Assembly (NCBI GenBank): GCA_004335835.1
Contig: RWJK01001672.1
Span: 257,866-321,865, forward strand
Length of the DNA stretch: 64,000 bases
Direction of reading: 5' to 3'
Origin: Scenedesmus sp. ARA3
Taxonomy: Eukaryota; Chlorophyta; Chlorophyceae; Sphaeropleales; Scenedesmaceae
Position numbers and translations under genes: made by a program. This document shows, piece after piece, positions 11,620 through 22,600 of the stretch. How positions within the stretch are numbered: the stretch's first letter is position 1; every line of letters starts with the position of its first letter. The notes beneath the pieces were generated by a model. That model saw nothing but the letters and a program-made list of their open reading frames with translations. It was not told the origin of the DNA and did not search any database.

Positions 11620-11620
<1 letters not shown>
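8971..11620 (-). CDS. CotH-like protein, C-terminal part only (5' end lost at CAG tract/assembly gap)
   Basis: CotH family proteins are atypical protein kinases of spore coats, also found in some eukaryotes as secreted or surface proteins. Visible exons in transcript order: about 11305-11484 (SYFNSFEKQLLAPGLG, TLESLVDFFLAAEVIKSAND, GYRGSTYFWKDADSAC), about 10216-10450 (NTTTLTSPAV.. to GRARVVMGPVWDAAKAMG), 9594-9723 (PEGWLFNICAEPHRCKIDP) and 8971-9366 (WYLALWRSPSFRAQAQARY, ..ARNFARW, ..LRTWIVARLHWLDAAL, TAG stop at 8971). These match the family's ending: YFxxxELxKxxDGYRxSTYFxKD, then GPxWDxxxAxG, then a region ending in WlxxRxxWLD. The N-terminal ATP-site half is not found; upstream lies a CAG tract with a 50-N gap. 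Several exon edges are duplicated, so exon choice is partly uncertain. Complete gene versus fragment cannot be decided here. Confidence 0.6.
9955..10640 (-). repeat. Duplicated CotH exon edges (AAKAMGLCCGFPVE; ANTTT..AGPST)
   Basis: The 3' edge of the WDAAKAMGLCCGFPVE exon occurs at about 10203-10245 and again at 9955-10000, each followed by a GTGAG donor. The 5' edge of the same exon (ANTTTxxxPAVAAAAGPST) occurs at about 10395-10445 and again upstream at about 10565-10625, each preceded by a TCTGC(AG)-type acceptor. Confidence 0.8.
11055..11370 (-). repeat. Three copies of CotH exon edge GYRG.(T)(Y/F)FWKDADSAC
   Basis: Minus-strand copies at about 11310-11370, 11188-11245 and 11055-11113 (spacings near 120-135 bp). 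Each encodes DGYRG-x-T-(Y/F)-F-W-K-D-A-D-S-A or a close relative and is followed by a possible donor. The first in transcript order joins the open frame of the upstream part of the exon; the others lie downstream. Confidence 0.8.
11400..11612 (-). repeat. Two copies of CotH exon edge (T)SYFNS(F/I)EKQLL.PGLG.YS
   Basis: Minus-strand reading SYFNSFEKQLLAPGLGHYSD at about 11425-11478 and SYFNSIEKQLLEPGLGNYSN at about 11550-11607, each directly preceded by a CTG tract. The upstream copy lacks the LVDFFL continuation, so it is a 5'-edge copy. Confidence 0.85.
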
Positions 11621-11621
<1 letters not shown>

Positions 11622-11678
<57 letters not shown>

Positions 11679-11728
11679 NNNNNNNNNNNNNNNNNNNNNN
11701 NNNNNNNNNNNNNNNNNNNNNNNNNNNN

Positions 11729-11787
<59 letters not shown>
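11622..11787. repeat. Long CAG/CTG tract interrupted by a 50-N gap
   Basis: CAG triplets on + from about 11622 to 11678, N at 11679-11728, then CAG again to 11787. Both gap flanks are pure CAG, so the gap is an unresolved repeat of unknown true length. Confidence 0.95.
11679..11728. other. Assembly gap (50 N)
   Basis: Exactly 50 N inside a CAG tract. Open frames that cross it are artefacts. Confidence 1.
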
Positions 11788-11788
<1 letters not shown>

Positions 11789-11793
11789 GATTA

Positions 11794-13182
11794 TCAGCAC
11801 GGCAGCTGCCTGGATGTTGGAGACGTGAACTTGTGTTGCGTGCAACCAGGGATGGCTGCAATGGTGTTGCAGGATCTGCTGGCAATGCCATCTGGCCTGA
11901 CGCTACAGCTCAGCAAGGCAGCCACCGTGACAGTTGAACTATCTGCACCTCTTGATGCACGATAACACCGATGCTGCACCACCTGCCATAGATGTCAGGT
12001 TGGTCAAGCTTGGTCGAACAGTTGCAGCAGCAAACATGCTGTGGCTGGCCAGCTGTCGACAATCCACTCACGTAGCTCATGAGGTTGTTGAAGTTGTTGA
12101 AGTAGCTGTCACCCTGGGGAAAGCCTGCAGCAGCACTGCAGGACTGCTGCGCATTTACCGAGCTATTGCTGTATGCTCCAGTCTGAGGATCGCAGTTGAC
12201 AAAGCGCAGGATGGCGCCGGTGGAGTTGAGCGACTGCGCAAACGTGTCACGCACGCCATCACTCCTGCTATTAACGATGTCATCAACAGCCTGTGATGCG
12301 CTGCGCTTGCACTGCGTGGAGAGAGAGGCTCGCTCCCAGGATGGCTCAAACCAGGTGTGGTGCAGCATCTGCAGCAGAAGATACAACACCGGACAGCAGT
12401 CAGGGGCATGCCCAGCAGGCAGGATAATGCCTCACTTCAGCCTCAGAGTGCAGCATGCGTAAAGCTGCTGCACCCACCAGCTTATGTTCAAGCTCATGAT
12501 CTGCATACATAATATAGCGAGGTCTGCAGCTGCTACGCTGCAGTCACCAGCTGGCGGCCGGTTGCAAGATCTGCATCCTTACAAGTCCTGTTTGTACAGG
12601 TGCTGGCCAGAAGTCACCAGCTGTTACACCGCTGGTGCCTAGCCTCATGGGACAGGTTGCGCAAACCACAAGCCATGTTACTGCAACTGCAGCCCCGCAC
12701 TCACCAGCTGGTGCCCGATCTCGTGTGCCAGCACCGCGCCGCTGTCAGCCAGCCCGCCATCAACCACGGAGCGCCCACCAAAGCCAGGCAGCGTCTTCTC
12801 GTATATGTGCACCCTGCAGGCAAAATGTGATTGATCAAGTGTGTTGTAACTTTGCAACATTGAGCACTGCTTTAGCTGCTGTCAAGCATGATCTTTGTGA
12901 GTGGCACTGCAGAGCTGCTGCTGCACACATGCACCACACGCTCCAGCGGGTAATGCACCAGACAAATGCATGGCAGTGTCGCTGGTGTGCTAGGCATAGC
13001 TGCAGCAACTGCAAGCATGGCTGCTGGTGATGGGGCTGCTGAAAGAGAATCTTTTGTTGTGGCCGCTGGTGCTGTGGTGCCTGGCCACGCACCAGTTGTA
13101 GCACGCAGGGGTGCGTCCGAAGCGCTGCGAGAAGGTTGACCAGTACTGCGTGTAACCCAGTGCACCGCCGCTGCAGGGAGCC

Positions 13183-13274
<92 letters not shown>

Positions 13275-14745
13275 GAGGTTGATGGCGTGGGTTTGCTGTT
13301 GCGTGCGTGAGCATGGGGACATTTGGCGAGTGCTGTGTATCAATTTAATGCATCACAGCTAGTGCTGATGCCTGCACCTGTACATTGTATGGCACAGCAA
13401 GCATACAGGAGGCCACTGCACTTTGCAACAGCCTGTCCAGCCTGATGCCGCATCCAACTGGTGTATCGCTCCAATTGGCGTATCCAGTCATTCAGTGTGA
13501 TTATCTGCTGCAGCATGCACAAATGTACTCACAGGTGCTCAGGCGCAGTCACCACATGCACTGTCATGCCTTCGCCAAACCGTGGCAGGCTGCAGACCCA
13601 TCCATAGTCATCAATTTGCGGCATGCTGCTCGCTTGGGCAGTATGGATCACCCCATCCCAAGTAAACTGAATCCCCGTGCGCTGATACACTGCATTCAGG
13701 TATTCGATCTGAGGCTGCACATCTGCAGCGCTGTACGTGCCACCCCTGCAGCCGCTGCTGCTGCAAACCTGCGCGGCTGTCCAATGCACGGCCATGGTGT
13801 AGGGGGCGGCTGGAGCGCCCTTGTCAGCAGCTTGGCAAGCCTGCAGGGCAAAGGTCAAGGGAAAGCAAGATTCACAGGACATGAGGCAAGATGGAGTGCG
13901 GGTAGGTGGCGGGCGCTTGTTAGAAGCTTGGCATGCCTGCAACGGCAAAGGGAAGGAAGAGTCACTGGGATGGGGGCAAGGTGGAGCGCAGGAAGCTGGC
14001 AGCGCATGCTTCATCACACACCTGTGCAAGCTGATGTGGAATACAGCAATGCACAGCTCGTGCACCAACCGACAGCGTCAGCTGCTGCATTATGAGTGGC
14101 TGCCTCAGTTGCTGAGACACTATCCTGTGACAGCTGTTGCAGCGCATACATGCACATACCCCACGTGCCACTCCAGCAAATCGTTGACAGCTGCCCTCGC
14201 AGAACCAATCCAATCCTCTACAAGACCCAACACCACAGCAGCCCTGCCTGCCACCCCACCTGCATCACAGCCTCAGCATTAGACTCCCAGTCCTGCGGCG
14301 CCGCTGCTGCAATGGATGCAAGCTGCGCCTTGAAGCGCTGACGCTGCCCCACAATGCCACAGTCGCTGTGCTGCGCGTGCTGATGCATGATCTCCGCTGT
14401 ACTCATCACTGCAGCTGCATCAACCAGCTGCTCTGAACTGCCCACTGCTGCATTGGAGTGCTGCTGCTGGTCCTCTTGCTGTGCTTGGCTGCTGCTGTCT
14501 GAGCCAGGGAGGGTGTCCCTTGGGGGAGGGGAGCGCCGGCCGGGTGCCCGGTTGCTGTCTGTGCCGTTGCTGCAGCCTGCGCACGCCGGGCAGCAGTCGC
14601 CTGCTGCACTGCAGAAGGCATCGCACCAGCACTGACCTGCAAATGTGGCAGCAGTTATAATGTAGGTGCAGCAAGATCCGTCCTTAAACATAACACCAGC
14701 CAGTGTTGCGCGCAGATGTAATAAACGCTGGGTACTGCAGCAATG

Positions 14746-14788
<43 letters not shown>

Positions 14789-15614
14789 CAGCAGCAACAG
14801 CAATTGCGACCATCTTGCACCCGTCCTGCAAGCATCATCATCATCATGTTACCCATCAAGCCATATGTCCTGCAAGCATCTAGCGGCTGGCATATAGGCA
14901 CAGCAGCTGCTGCTGCACCTCACCTGGCTTGTAGCCGGCTGTCAGGTTTGTCACACCCACAGGGTTGTTGCAGTTGGTGATGCGCTGCTTGGCCAGGCTG
15001 GGCACCATGGCTGGGCAGTTGGCGTTCTTGGAGACAGCGCCACCGCAGCAGTCCCCAACATCATCACATGCATAGTCGCAATGGCAGTAGCCTGCGGCAA
15101 ACATAGAATGCAATTGGACTGTTTGGTGTTGTGTGCGAGTCTTGCCAGGTAGATATGTGCGTTGCGGCAGCATGCGATGCAAGATGCTGCATGCCTGCTG
15201 CCCCTGCTGCTGCTGCTGCTACTGCTGCTGCTGCAGCATGTCTACGTATCTGTACAGACGTTGCTGTTGGAGCACACGCCAGGCAGGTTCATTTCAGACT
15301 GCATGTCGTCTGCATACAACTGCGTGATGGTTCGCTAACACGATCCGGATTGGGCCCACACCTCCGTTAGCAATCTTGATGTAGGTCTGGCCGCATCGGC
15401 CTGTGCACGGACCAGTGGTAGCTACGCATGTGCTATCTGACTGCTTTGCAAACCCAGCAGCGCAATCACAGCCTCCATTTGCTGTCAGCTTATACTGGCG
15501 GGCGCATGCCGTGCATGTGCCATCGACTGCGTACTGAGTGCATCCGGGGACCTGTGTCTGGGCTGCGCAGGCAGCTATAAACGCTATAACAAATATTCTT
15601 ACGACGATCGCCAT
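11794..15614 (-). CDS. Secreted M43 (pappalysin-type) metalloprotease with somatomedin-B-like domain, copy A
   Basis: Zinc endopeptidase, predicted secreted. Phase-consistent exons: 15362-15614 (signal peptide MAIVVRIFVIAFIAACAAQ, then CTGRCGQTYIKI), 14924-15091 (YCHCDYACDDVGDCCGG), 14260-14636 (QCWCDAFCSAAGDCCPAC, then a Q/S/A-rich linker), 13533-13840 (YTMAVHWTAAQVC.., YLNAVYQRTGIQFTWDGV), 13093-13170 (GALGYTQYWSTFSQRFG), 12705-12813 (HIYEKTLPGFGGRS.., VLAHEIGHQL) and 12072-12368 (MLHHTWFE, SDGVRDTFAQSL, NNFNNLMSY). The zinc site HEIGHQLMLHHTW and the Met-turn NNLMSY identify M43. Met replaces the Gly of the usual HExxHxxGxxH. Where copy B ends in TLTAGQGARARC I find no equivalent: the only open continuation gives a different short tail stopping at 11794, next to the CAG tract and gap. 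The 3' end is therefore uncertain and possibly broken. Confidence 0.8.
12540..12730 (-). repeat. Decoy fragments of the HEIGHQL exon edge, copy A
   Basis: The phrase (a)g/ctcaccagctg occurs at the true exon end (about 12701) and again near 12545 and 12609 in the following intron. This gives partial copies of the GHQL/GTGAG boundary. Confidence 0.55.
13188..13273 (-). repeat. (CTG)n tract (CAG on +) before an M43 copy A exon
   Basis: About 28 CAG triplets on +, which is CTG in the transcript. It lies just upstream of the acceptor at 13170. Confidence 0.95.
13843..14000 (-). repeat. Duplicated 5' edge of M43 copy A exon 4
   Basis: The text around the acceptor (cttggcaagcctgcagggcaaagg) recurs at about 13928-13950 as cttggcatgcctgcaacggcaaagg, with matching flanks (caaggtggagcgc / caagatggagtgc). 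Spacing is about 90 bp, and the copy lies in the upstream intron. Confidence 0.7.
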
Positions 15615-16747
15615 GCTGCTATTTCTTGCTGCCATTGGGCTTGTTGAGCCGCGCTGCGTGTTTCGCGCCAAAGCGTTGGCCACACGGTAAGCCCAACTGT
15701 ACTAATCCACACGTCAGCAGCATTTATTGAACGAAAGAGGATGAAGTAAATGCCTGATGTTGTGCTGAAGACATTCTGTGAGGGTTCTGCATGAAGAGTG
15801 GGGTCAGCAGCTGCTGCTGGCTGAGTCAGATGACCAGCATGCAGCTCACAGCAGCTGCCTGCAGCTTTGAAGTACAAGATTGAAGCGCATTGCAGTAAGT
15901 TGAATCCATGATGTACATGTTCCCATAGTTGCTGGCACGTTTGGTGAGTCAAGAGCAGCCTGCTATGCTGCGGCTGCAGGGTCTAACAGAGACGTTACAT
16001 GGAAGCACCTTCAACGTCACCTCATCATCATCATGTTACCCATCAAGCCATAGCACGTGCTTTGGCCTGGTTGATATTGAAGCAATGTTTGCCGCACATA
16101 CCTATGCCATACCTATGCCATTTACTAGGCTGTACTGAAAGGCAGGCTTGACATCACAACCACAGTAAGTGCCGCATTTGGTGATGGCAACTGCTGCGCT
16201 TTGTCACCAGCAGCTGGCACCAATCTATGCCAAAGTGGCGCACAAGGCGCACATGCAACACTATGTGCACACCTGGCGTGCCATGCTATGAAACGAATCA
16301 ATATCTGAACAACTGCAACCTATTTCTGTGACCAAGCCTCTACCTGCAGCTGCCTACGCCTACAACGTGCACCACACAACAGCAGCACCTGCAGCCTACA
16401 TGCCTATATTGGCCAGCAGCACCTGCAGCCTACCTAACAGCCCTCAGTACACTGGCACTCTACATGCATATGCCTTTCTGCAATGTTGTCATCACAGCAT
16501 TGTGCAATGCTGCCTGCGGCTGAGCCACATGCACAAACCCTTCCAGGTGCACCACCACCTGGACAAGTACTTTACCAGGAAAGATGCTGGCAGCAGTGCA
16601 TGCCTGAGCACAGCTGCCTAGCAGGCTGTCTCACAGGCTCCATTAAAGGAGGAAAATTTCTCTGCTCTCAAGCCGCAGCACAGCATGTACGACAAATGCG
16701 GCCAACAGGCTCCCTCACAAGATCCTTTCTCTGTCCTTGAAGCGCAG

Positions 16748-19128
16748 CTAGCACTGCATCCTGCGCATGCACTTGATGGCGCAGCGTGCCCTGGCTCCCT
16801 GGCCAGCCGTCAGCGTGCGCAGGCACGTCTTGTCACCCTGCAGCAGCAGCAGCAGCAGCAGCAGCTTATGTAAACAATGCGTCCGATCCAAATTAGGGCC
16901 GCCATCCACTGATTGCATGCGTGTTCCTGAGCAGCGCAGTGAATCTTCAAGTAACGCCTTGTTTGGAGCTCTTTATGCATCCTCTGCCAAACATCAGCGT
17001 GGCGCCATTTAAACATACAAGGCAGCAGGTACATGCAAGGCTCATTCTCCAAGGCCCAGCACTGCAGCACTGTTCAACCCAAGTAGTGTCCACTCACGTA
17101 GCTCATCAGGTTGTTGAAGTTATTGAAGTAATTGCTGCCCTGGGGGAAGCCGACAGCAGCACTGCAGGACTGCTGCGCGTATGCCGTGGTGTTGCTGTAC
17201 GCGCCAGTCTGGGGGTTACAGTCCACAAAGCGCAGGATGTCTGTCACGCTGTTCCGTGTTCCGTTCAGGGACTGTGCCGGAGTGTCACGAACGCCGTCGG
17301 AACGCCCTGCAGTTGCAGGTGTGTGGAAGGAGCAGCAAGCACAGCATGACTTACGGAGGGCAACATGCGCTGCTGACACATGCAGCTTGGATCAGAAGCA
17401 GCTTGTATTGGCAGCAGTGGCACACACACGTCACCGGCTCTGCCACGTTCTGTGTAGTTTCCCTTAGCAGCAAGAACATAACCATAGTCAGCAGTAAGCA
17501 ACAATACAGCAACCGGCAACTGAGATAGCAATGTGAAATGTCAAACCAACTAAGCACACACCAACTCACCAGCAATGATGTCGGCAGGATGCGTGCTGGC
17601 GCTCATCTCGCACTGCTCCTGCAGCGAGGGCTTGCCGCCAAAGCGGCGCTCCTCGTACCAGGTGTGATGCAGCATCTGCGGGCGCAACAGCACATCACAA
17701 CCAGTAATTCTCAGTGTGATAGAACATAAAATGCAGCCATTTGCTGCTGCTGTGGCATCACCACATGACGCGCAACGCAGTGATGCCTGTGGAGCTGCTG
17801 CCTTGTACTCACCAGCTGGTGCCCAATCTCTTGTGCCTCATGAAGCATGAGTCATGAGACATCCAGCACAAACTGCAGTATATTTTAACAGCTGCACTGA
17901 GGTGCACCGCACTCACCAGCTGGTGCCCGATCTCGTGTGCAAGTGTAGCGCCGCTATCAGACAGCCCGCCATCGATCAGCGACCGCCCACCCAGCCCCGG
18001 CAGTGTCTTCTCATACAGGAACACCCTGCGGCCAGCAGGGCGCAAGCGGCAGACAGCAGACTCTCAGCAGCGATAATCATAACTGCAAGCAGCATGTGTG
18101 CAGGCACAGGACAACTCTGCGACCAGCTCGCAGTGCGAGTGCCACCAACAGCATCTGACTAGTGGGGCTCTTGAAGCATCACAAATGCGTCGTAAGGCAA
18201 GCCTCACCAGTTGGCGCAGCCTGGCATTGCTCCAGTGGTCATGTATGAGGGGTACAGCGTGACACCCAGTGATGTGCCGCTGCAGCAGTAAAATGGAACA
18301 AAAGAACATAGCCATATGAGTACACGGCGTTGTGAGCAGAGATGCACAGCCATGCCACTTGAGAAAGGACCAGGGCATCTAGCAGTGAGGATTGAGGCAA
18401 GATACAGGCTACTCATTGTATGGCTGCCAGCTTACTGCCATGGCATACATTCTGAACGGCACTACTCAACAGCAGTTCTGCCCTGCCAGACATTGCTGCT
18501 GCTGCTGCTGCTGCTGCTGCCACCACTTATTGTGCAACACAAGCTGTTGGAAAAAGAGCAGCTTCCAGCCTCTCACCCAAGATGAGTCGGCGCCGTCACG
18601 ACATTGATTGCCGCCTGGTCACCAAAGCGCTGCTGCTTGCATATCCAGCACCGTCCGCTCGGATCCAAGCACACATCAATGTCATTCGGCGAGCTTGCAT
18701 TCGCGTAATGCATCACGCCATCCCACTTGAACTGAATGCCAACATGCGCATACAGCCTGTTTACATAATCCACCTGCTCCTGCACAAGGTCTGCTGTGTA
18801 CCTGCCACCAGTGCAGTCGCCGCTGCGGCAAACCCTCCCAGCCGTCCAATATAACGGCAGTACAATAGGGTTTGCAGGAGGGCCTTGGTCTGCTGCCTGG
18901 CAAGCCTGCATTTGACTCTCTGCTTCTAGCTGCGTCTCTGCTACTGCTGCAATGCCAACACTGCCAGGGCCACCAGCTAAAAGCTGCAGCGGGTAGGGCT
19001 CGTGTGCGCCGCAGTCGTCTGGCTTTGCCTTGCGTGCGCTGGCTGACGCCGCTGCAACCGCTGCTACTGCAACACCAAGAGGGCTGCTTGAATCTGCTGC
19101 AACAGCAACCTTGGACTTGCGATTGTCA

Positions 19129-19167
<39 letters not shown>

Positions 19168-20421
19168 GTGCTGTGGCTATCCTCATCCCTGCCCGTGTGC
19201 TCATCCACATCAGCACTTGCTACAGCAATGCTGCTGCTGCTTCCGGCATGCCTACTCCGCTGCCGAGCTCCTCTGCCTGCGGCAGCACCATCAGACCCGC
19301 CCCTGCCTGCATCTGCAGCACCAGCACCAGCAGCAGCAACAGCTCCACGATTGCCTGCGCCAGTACCAGCCCCTGCGCGTGCACCAGCAGCGCTGCCGCC
19401 CCTGCCTGGCCTGTTCCTTGCTGGTGTCCTAGCTGCTGCTCTGCAGGCGCTGCAGCGGGGGCAGCAGTCGCCGGCTGCTGCGCAGAACTCATCACACCAG
19501 CACATGCCTGTACAAGAAGCAGCACCAACCAACAGCAGCAGCAGCAGACATGCAGGGGTTGTTGACAATTAAGCCGCTGCATCCTGTGAGTACCCCAGGT
19601 GCGCTTGCTGCGCAAGGTTGAATTGTCTGTTTGCTGCATGTCACTGGAATGCGGATATTTCCAAGCATCATGCAGCGGATGCTGAATCACTCACACCCAA
19701 ACTCTGATGCATGCACAAAAGCATCGGCCATGCGCGCCGCACCAGGCAGGTAGCTGCTGCCGGCAGCTGTCCGGCGCGCGGCGGGCTCGGAGCTACGCCT
19801 GTTCACTTCTCCATCACAGTCTGTGATGTAGCTCTTGTTCCTGCTGGGTTCCATGCTGGGGCACAGCGCATTCTTGCTGGCTGCGCTGCCGCAGCAGTCG
19901 CCAGTCTGATCGCAGTAGTAGTCGCAGTGGCAGAAGCCGCTGCCGTGCTTGATGTGGGTTTGGCCGCACTTCTGGTAGCAAGGTCCAGGGTTGCATGTAC
20001 CTGTATATGATTGTATGTCGTGCTGCGTGAGGTGTTGGTCTTCCCTGACATGTAAGTCAAGACGTGGCACTGGGGGTGTGCCGGTTGTGTGCATGTGGTG
20101 AAAGGCTCTTGCTGTCTTTTTGAAGATAGCAGCGCTCAGAGCAGCAGCGACAGCTCCATCAGCAATGCTGTCTGCTGCTGAATCAACTGCCCGCCTGTAG
20201 CTGAATCTCGACTCACCATCGTCTGCCTGGCGATATCCATTTGAGCACACGCATGCACCAGCTGCGAGACGGTATGTTGGTCCTGCACATGTTCGACAGC
20301 TGCCGTCTGGCCTAAAGGCAATACATCCCTGCAGCGTCCCAACCTGCCGCCTGTTGATCTGTGCGGTTGAAACTGTGATCAAACACGCTATTAAGCACAG
20401 CAGTATTGTGATGTTCGCCAT
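16748..20421 (-). CDS. Secreted M43 (pappalysin-type) metalloprotease with somatomedin-B-like domain, copy B
   Basis: Complete eight-exon model, 675 residues, all phases consistent: 20217-20421, 19695-20000, 18577-19507, 18208-18279, 17917-18025, 17570-17675, 17098-17306, 16748-16837 (stop TAG). Order of parts: signal peptide MANITILLCLIACLITVSTA; Cys-rich stretch; somatomedin-B-like domain (CYQKCG..FCHCDYYCDQTGDCC); a second half-domain (CMCWCDEFCAAAGDCC); a low-complexity R/G/A/S/Q linker; the catalytic domain with LYEKTLPGLGGRSL, HEIGHQL then MLHHTWYEE (zinc ligands split across an exon junction), RSDGVRDTPAQSL, NNLMSY, and the end GDKTCLRTLTAGQGARARC. Presumably acts in the extracellular matrix or medium, as Volvocales gametolysin does, though that is family M11. 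Tandem paralogue of copy A with matching introns, except that B has an extra intron after DIIAG. Confidence 0.9.
17811..17960 (-). repeat. Duplicated 3' edge of the HEIGHQL exon, copy B
   Basis: The exon end reads actcaccagctggtgcccgatctcgtgtgc at 17911-17940 and recurs as actcaccagctggtgcccaatctcttgtgc at 17808-17837. The copy keeps the splice donor and encodes AQEIGHQL in place of AHEIGHQL, so use of the decoy would lose the first zinc histidine. Confidence 0.85.
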
Positions 20422-20895
20422 TGCACGCGGTGCTGGTAGCGTTTCTGGCGCTTTTTCACGGGCGCGCCAGCATCTCCATCATGCTGATGCCAGCTCAAAT
20501 CCGCTTGCGGCAAGATTAATTGATAAAAATGGGTAGGTCAATTTCATAGTGCTTCACGGAAGATTGCGTAATAGCTTCAGCAGGGCTTTCAGACCGGCGT
20601 TTTAGTGCTGTCACTCAAATCGTCCCCAAGCCTTGACTCAAGGCCTCAAGTTGAGGCACGCTGACAGCGTGACGACTCGTTTGCACTGCACCTGCCCGTA
20701 GTGAGAGCAAAGGAAGCAAATTCGAGACTACAACGGATGCTCATGGCGAGTCAGAGTTGCTCTTTGGCAGCTGCTGTGCAGCTGCCTTGGTTCTGATCCT
20801 AGCTGCTGCTTGCCGTGATGGCCAAACATTCAGCACAGGCAAAGCAGTCGCCACCAACACAAACGAACCAAGAACGCGAAATATGCTCAAAAGCT
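20422..20895. other. Intergenic, upstream of M43 copy B
   Basis: About 470 bp that should contain the copy B promoter. No recognisable element beyond an A/T-rich stretch near 20515-20530. Confidence 0.5.
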
Positions 20896-21690
20896 ACTTA
20901 GGTCCATGGAGCAACACAGCTGACATACGTCCCCACAGTTGCTGAACCGAACAGGTCATGCAGCAATGAACACCACACCTCAGTCCAGCACTGTCCAGCA
21001 GCCCATTCAGCACCGGGTGCAGCACAGCTAAATAATGACAGCGCTTGCTTGCACAGCCCGGCAATTCTGCAGAAACATCAGGAAACTGGTCACTGCAGAA
21101 GCGCGCGTAGAGGTCAGATGACCCTTCAATTGCCACGCTACAACAAAAAAACCTGCTCCAATGGCGACAGCAGGCTGCAAACAACAAACATACGGCATCA
21201 AAGTCCTGACACACAAACATGCAGTCATAGCTTGTCACCAGCTCTATGCTGTAGCTCAGCTGTGATCCCAGTATCTCAAGCCAATGCCAGCTGCCATAAC
21301 AGATGTGTGGCCCACTTGTGGCACCTGGATGTGCAAGGCACGTACATCATGCTGGTCTGTTAGCAAATGCGGCTCACCGGCACAGGGAATCTGAGAATGG
21401 GAGCGCTGCTGTGGGTGCTACAAACCCCATGCACTTGCCCAGGGGCAGATTGGCCCACAAAACAGTTGTGCCACATAGACAACAACAGCTAGCAGGGCAC
21501 AGCGTTTAACAAACCAGCTCTGCCTCACAACACTACTGCAGCATGCGAAATAAGTTGTACATACAAGCAAAAGCCTCATATGGGTACTTGGAAATAATAC
21601 TGGTGCTTGATAGGGCATCCGTGTAGTTTGACAACAGCTCCACGCACATAGCGCTGCTGCCCAACATTGTGGGCGTCCCGTAGCATATGT
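20895..21690 (-). CDS. Unrecognised multi-exon gene, fragments only
   Basis: Splice-bounded open stretches suggest a real minus-strand gene: about 21590-21655 (CVELLSNYTDALSSTSIISK then YPYEAFA, followed by GTATGT), about 21200-21280 (WLEILGSQLSYSIELVTSYD then CMFVCQDFDA, followed by GTATGT) and about 20980-21130 (VAIEGSSDLYARFCSDQFPD.., LAVLHPVLNGLLDSAGLRC). The segments look like a soluble helical protein, but I recognise no family. Start and stop are not determined, and some boundaries could be wrong. Confidence 0.35.
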
Positions 21691-21976
21691 GGGCGTCCGT
21701 ATGTCACCAGACATAAGATATCAACCAGCATGCAATGCGCACTGCTATACTTGCAGAAGCTGTATGCTGTGCTGCCTGCACCGAGTGGCACAGCCTTTGC
21801 ACCATCACATGCCAGCAAGTCACGCCAACAGCGCTGGTGCTCGCAACCAGCAACTGAAAGCGACTTTGCAGCACCAGCCTACTGTGCTGGTGGTCTCTCT
21901 GCCACTCCACAAAGCCTGCTGCAGCCCAAACCAAACACACCAATCAGCGCTTGGCAGCAGCCCCCTGCAGCAAGCC

Positions 21977-22600
21977 TCAAGCAATGCCCAGCTGATCGCC
22001 ATTGCTGCTGGTGTCGCCCATGAGCTTGGTGCTCTGTATCAAGTCCTGCAGCTGCTGCACGCTTGCTGTGTCCATGCTCTGCCGCAGTGCTGCTGCAGGG
22101 TTGTGATGGCCTTTCAGGCCACCTTCGCTGCTGCTCATGCCCTGGCTCACTCGCAGTGTGTCATCCATCACATTCTCCAGGATGCTGAGCGCGTGCTGCA
22201 TGCGGTCCACACGCATCTTGAGGTACTCCCGCTCCTTGTGCAGCTTACGCAGGTCTGTCTCTGCCTGCTTGCGTGCTGCTGCCTCCTTCTGCAACTTCCT
22301 GCTGAGGTCCTCCTGGTGCGCTGCTGCCTTGCTCAATGACTGCTTGTAGCCTGCTATCTGCTGCTGCAGGCCTTCGTTCTCATGCAGGAGGCGGTCCTCA
22401 TGCTGCTGTACGGCAGTGTATAACCCGGACAGCTCATTGAGCTCTTGCAACCGCATCTCCAGCTGCTTGCTGAGCTGCTCTGCCCTGCGGGAAGCTATGT
22501 CTGCTGCCTTGCGGTACTCCTCTCGCTGGCTGTTTGCTGACTCAAGCAAGTCCCTGAGCTCTGCCTTTTCGGCCTCTGCACGGCCAAAAAAGCACGACAT
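21977..22600 (-). CDS. Intronless coiled-coil protein
   Basis: ATG at 22600, stop at 21977, 207 residues in one exon. From about residue 5 to 160 the sequence is almost continuous coiled coil, rich in E, K, Q, R and L (for example EKAELRDLLESANSQREEY and RKLHKEREYLKMRVDRMQ). A Ser/Gly-rich tail follows. No catalytic motif or membrane segment. Function unknown; a structural or cytoskeletal adaptor role would fit but is only a guess. It ends about 290 bp before the unrecognised exons on the same strand, so being the first exon of that gene is not excluded, although no donor is evident near its end. Confidence 0.65.
   Translation of the reverse strand: MSCFFGRAEAEKAELRDLLESANSQREEYRKAADIASRRAEQLSKQLEMRLQELNELSGLYTAVQQHEDRLLHENEGLQQQIAGYKQSLSKAAAHQEDLSRKLQKEAAARKQAETDLRKLHKEREYLKMRVDRMQHALSILENVMDDTLRVSQGMSSSEGGLKGHHNPAAALRQSMDTASVQQLQDLIQSTKLMGDTSSNGDQLGIA

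Noticed and set aside
10892..11965. 357-codon plus-strand frame with poly-Ser/Ala/Gln
   Set aside because: Antisense to the CotH and M43 exons, crosses an N gap, and its length comes from triplet repeats.
20757..20945. Signal-peptide-like plus frame (LFGSCCAAALVLILAAACRD)
   Set aside because: Starts with TTG, not ATG, and no downstream coding exons can be joined.
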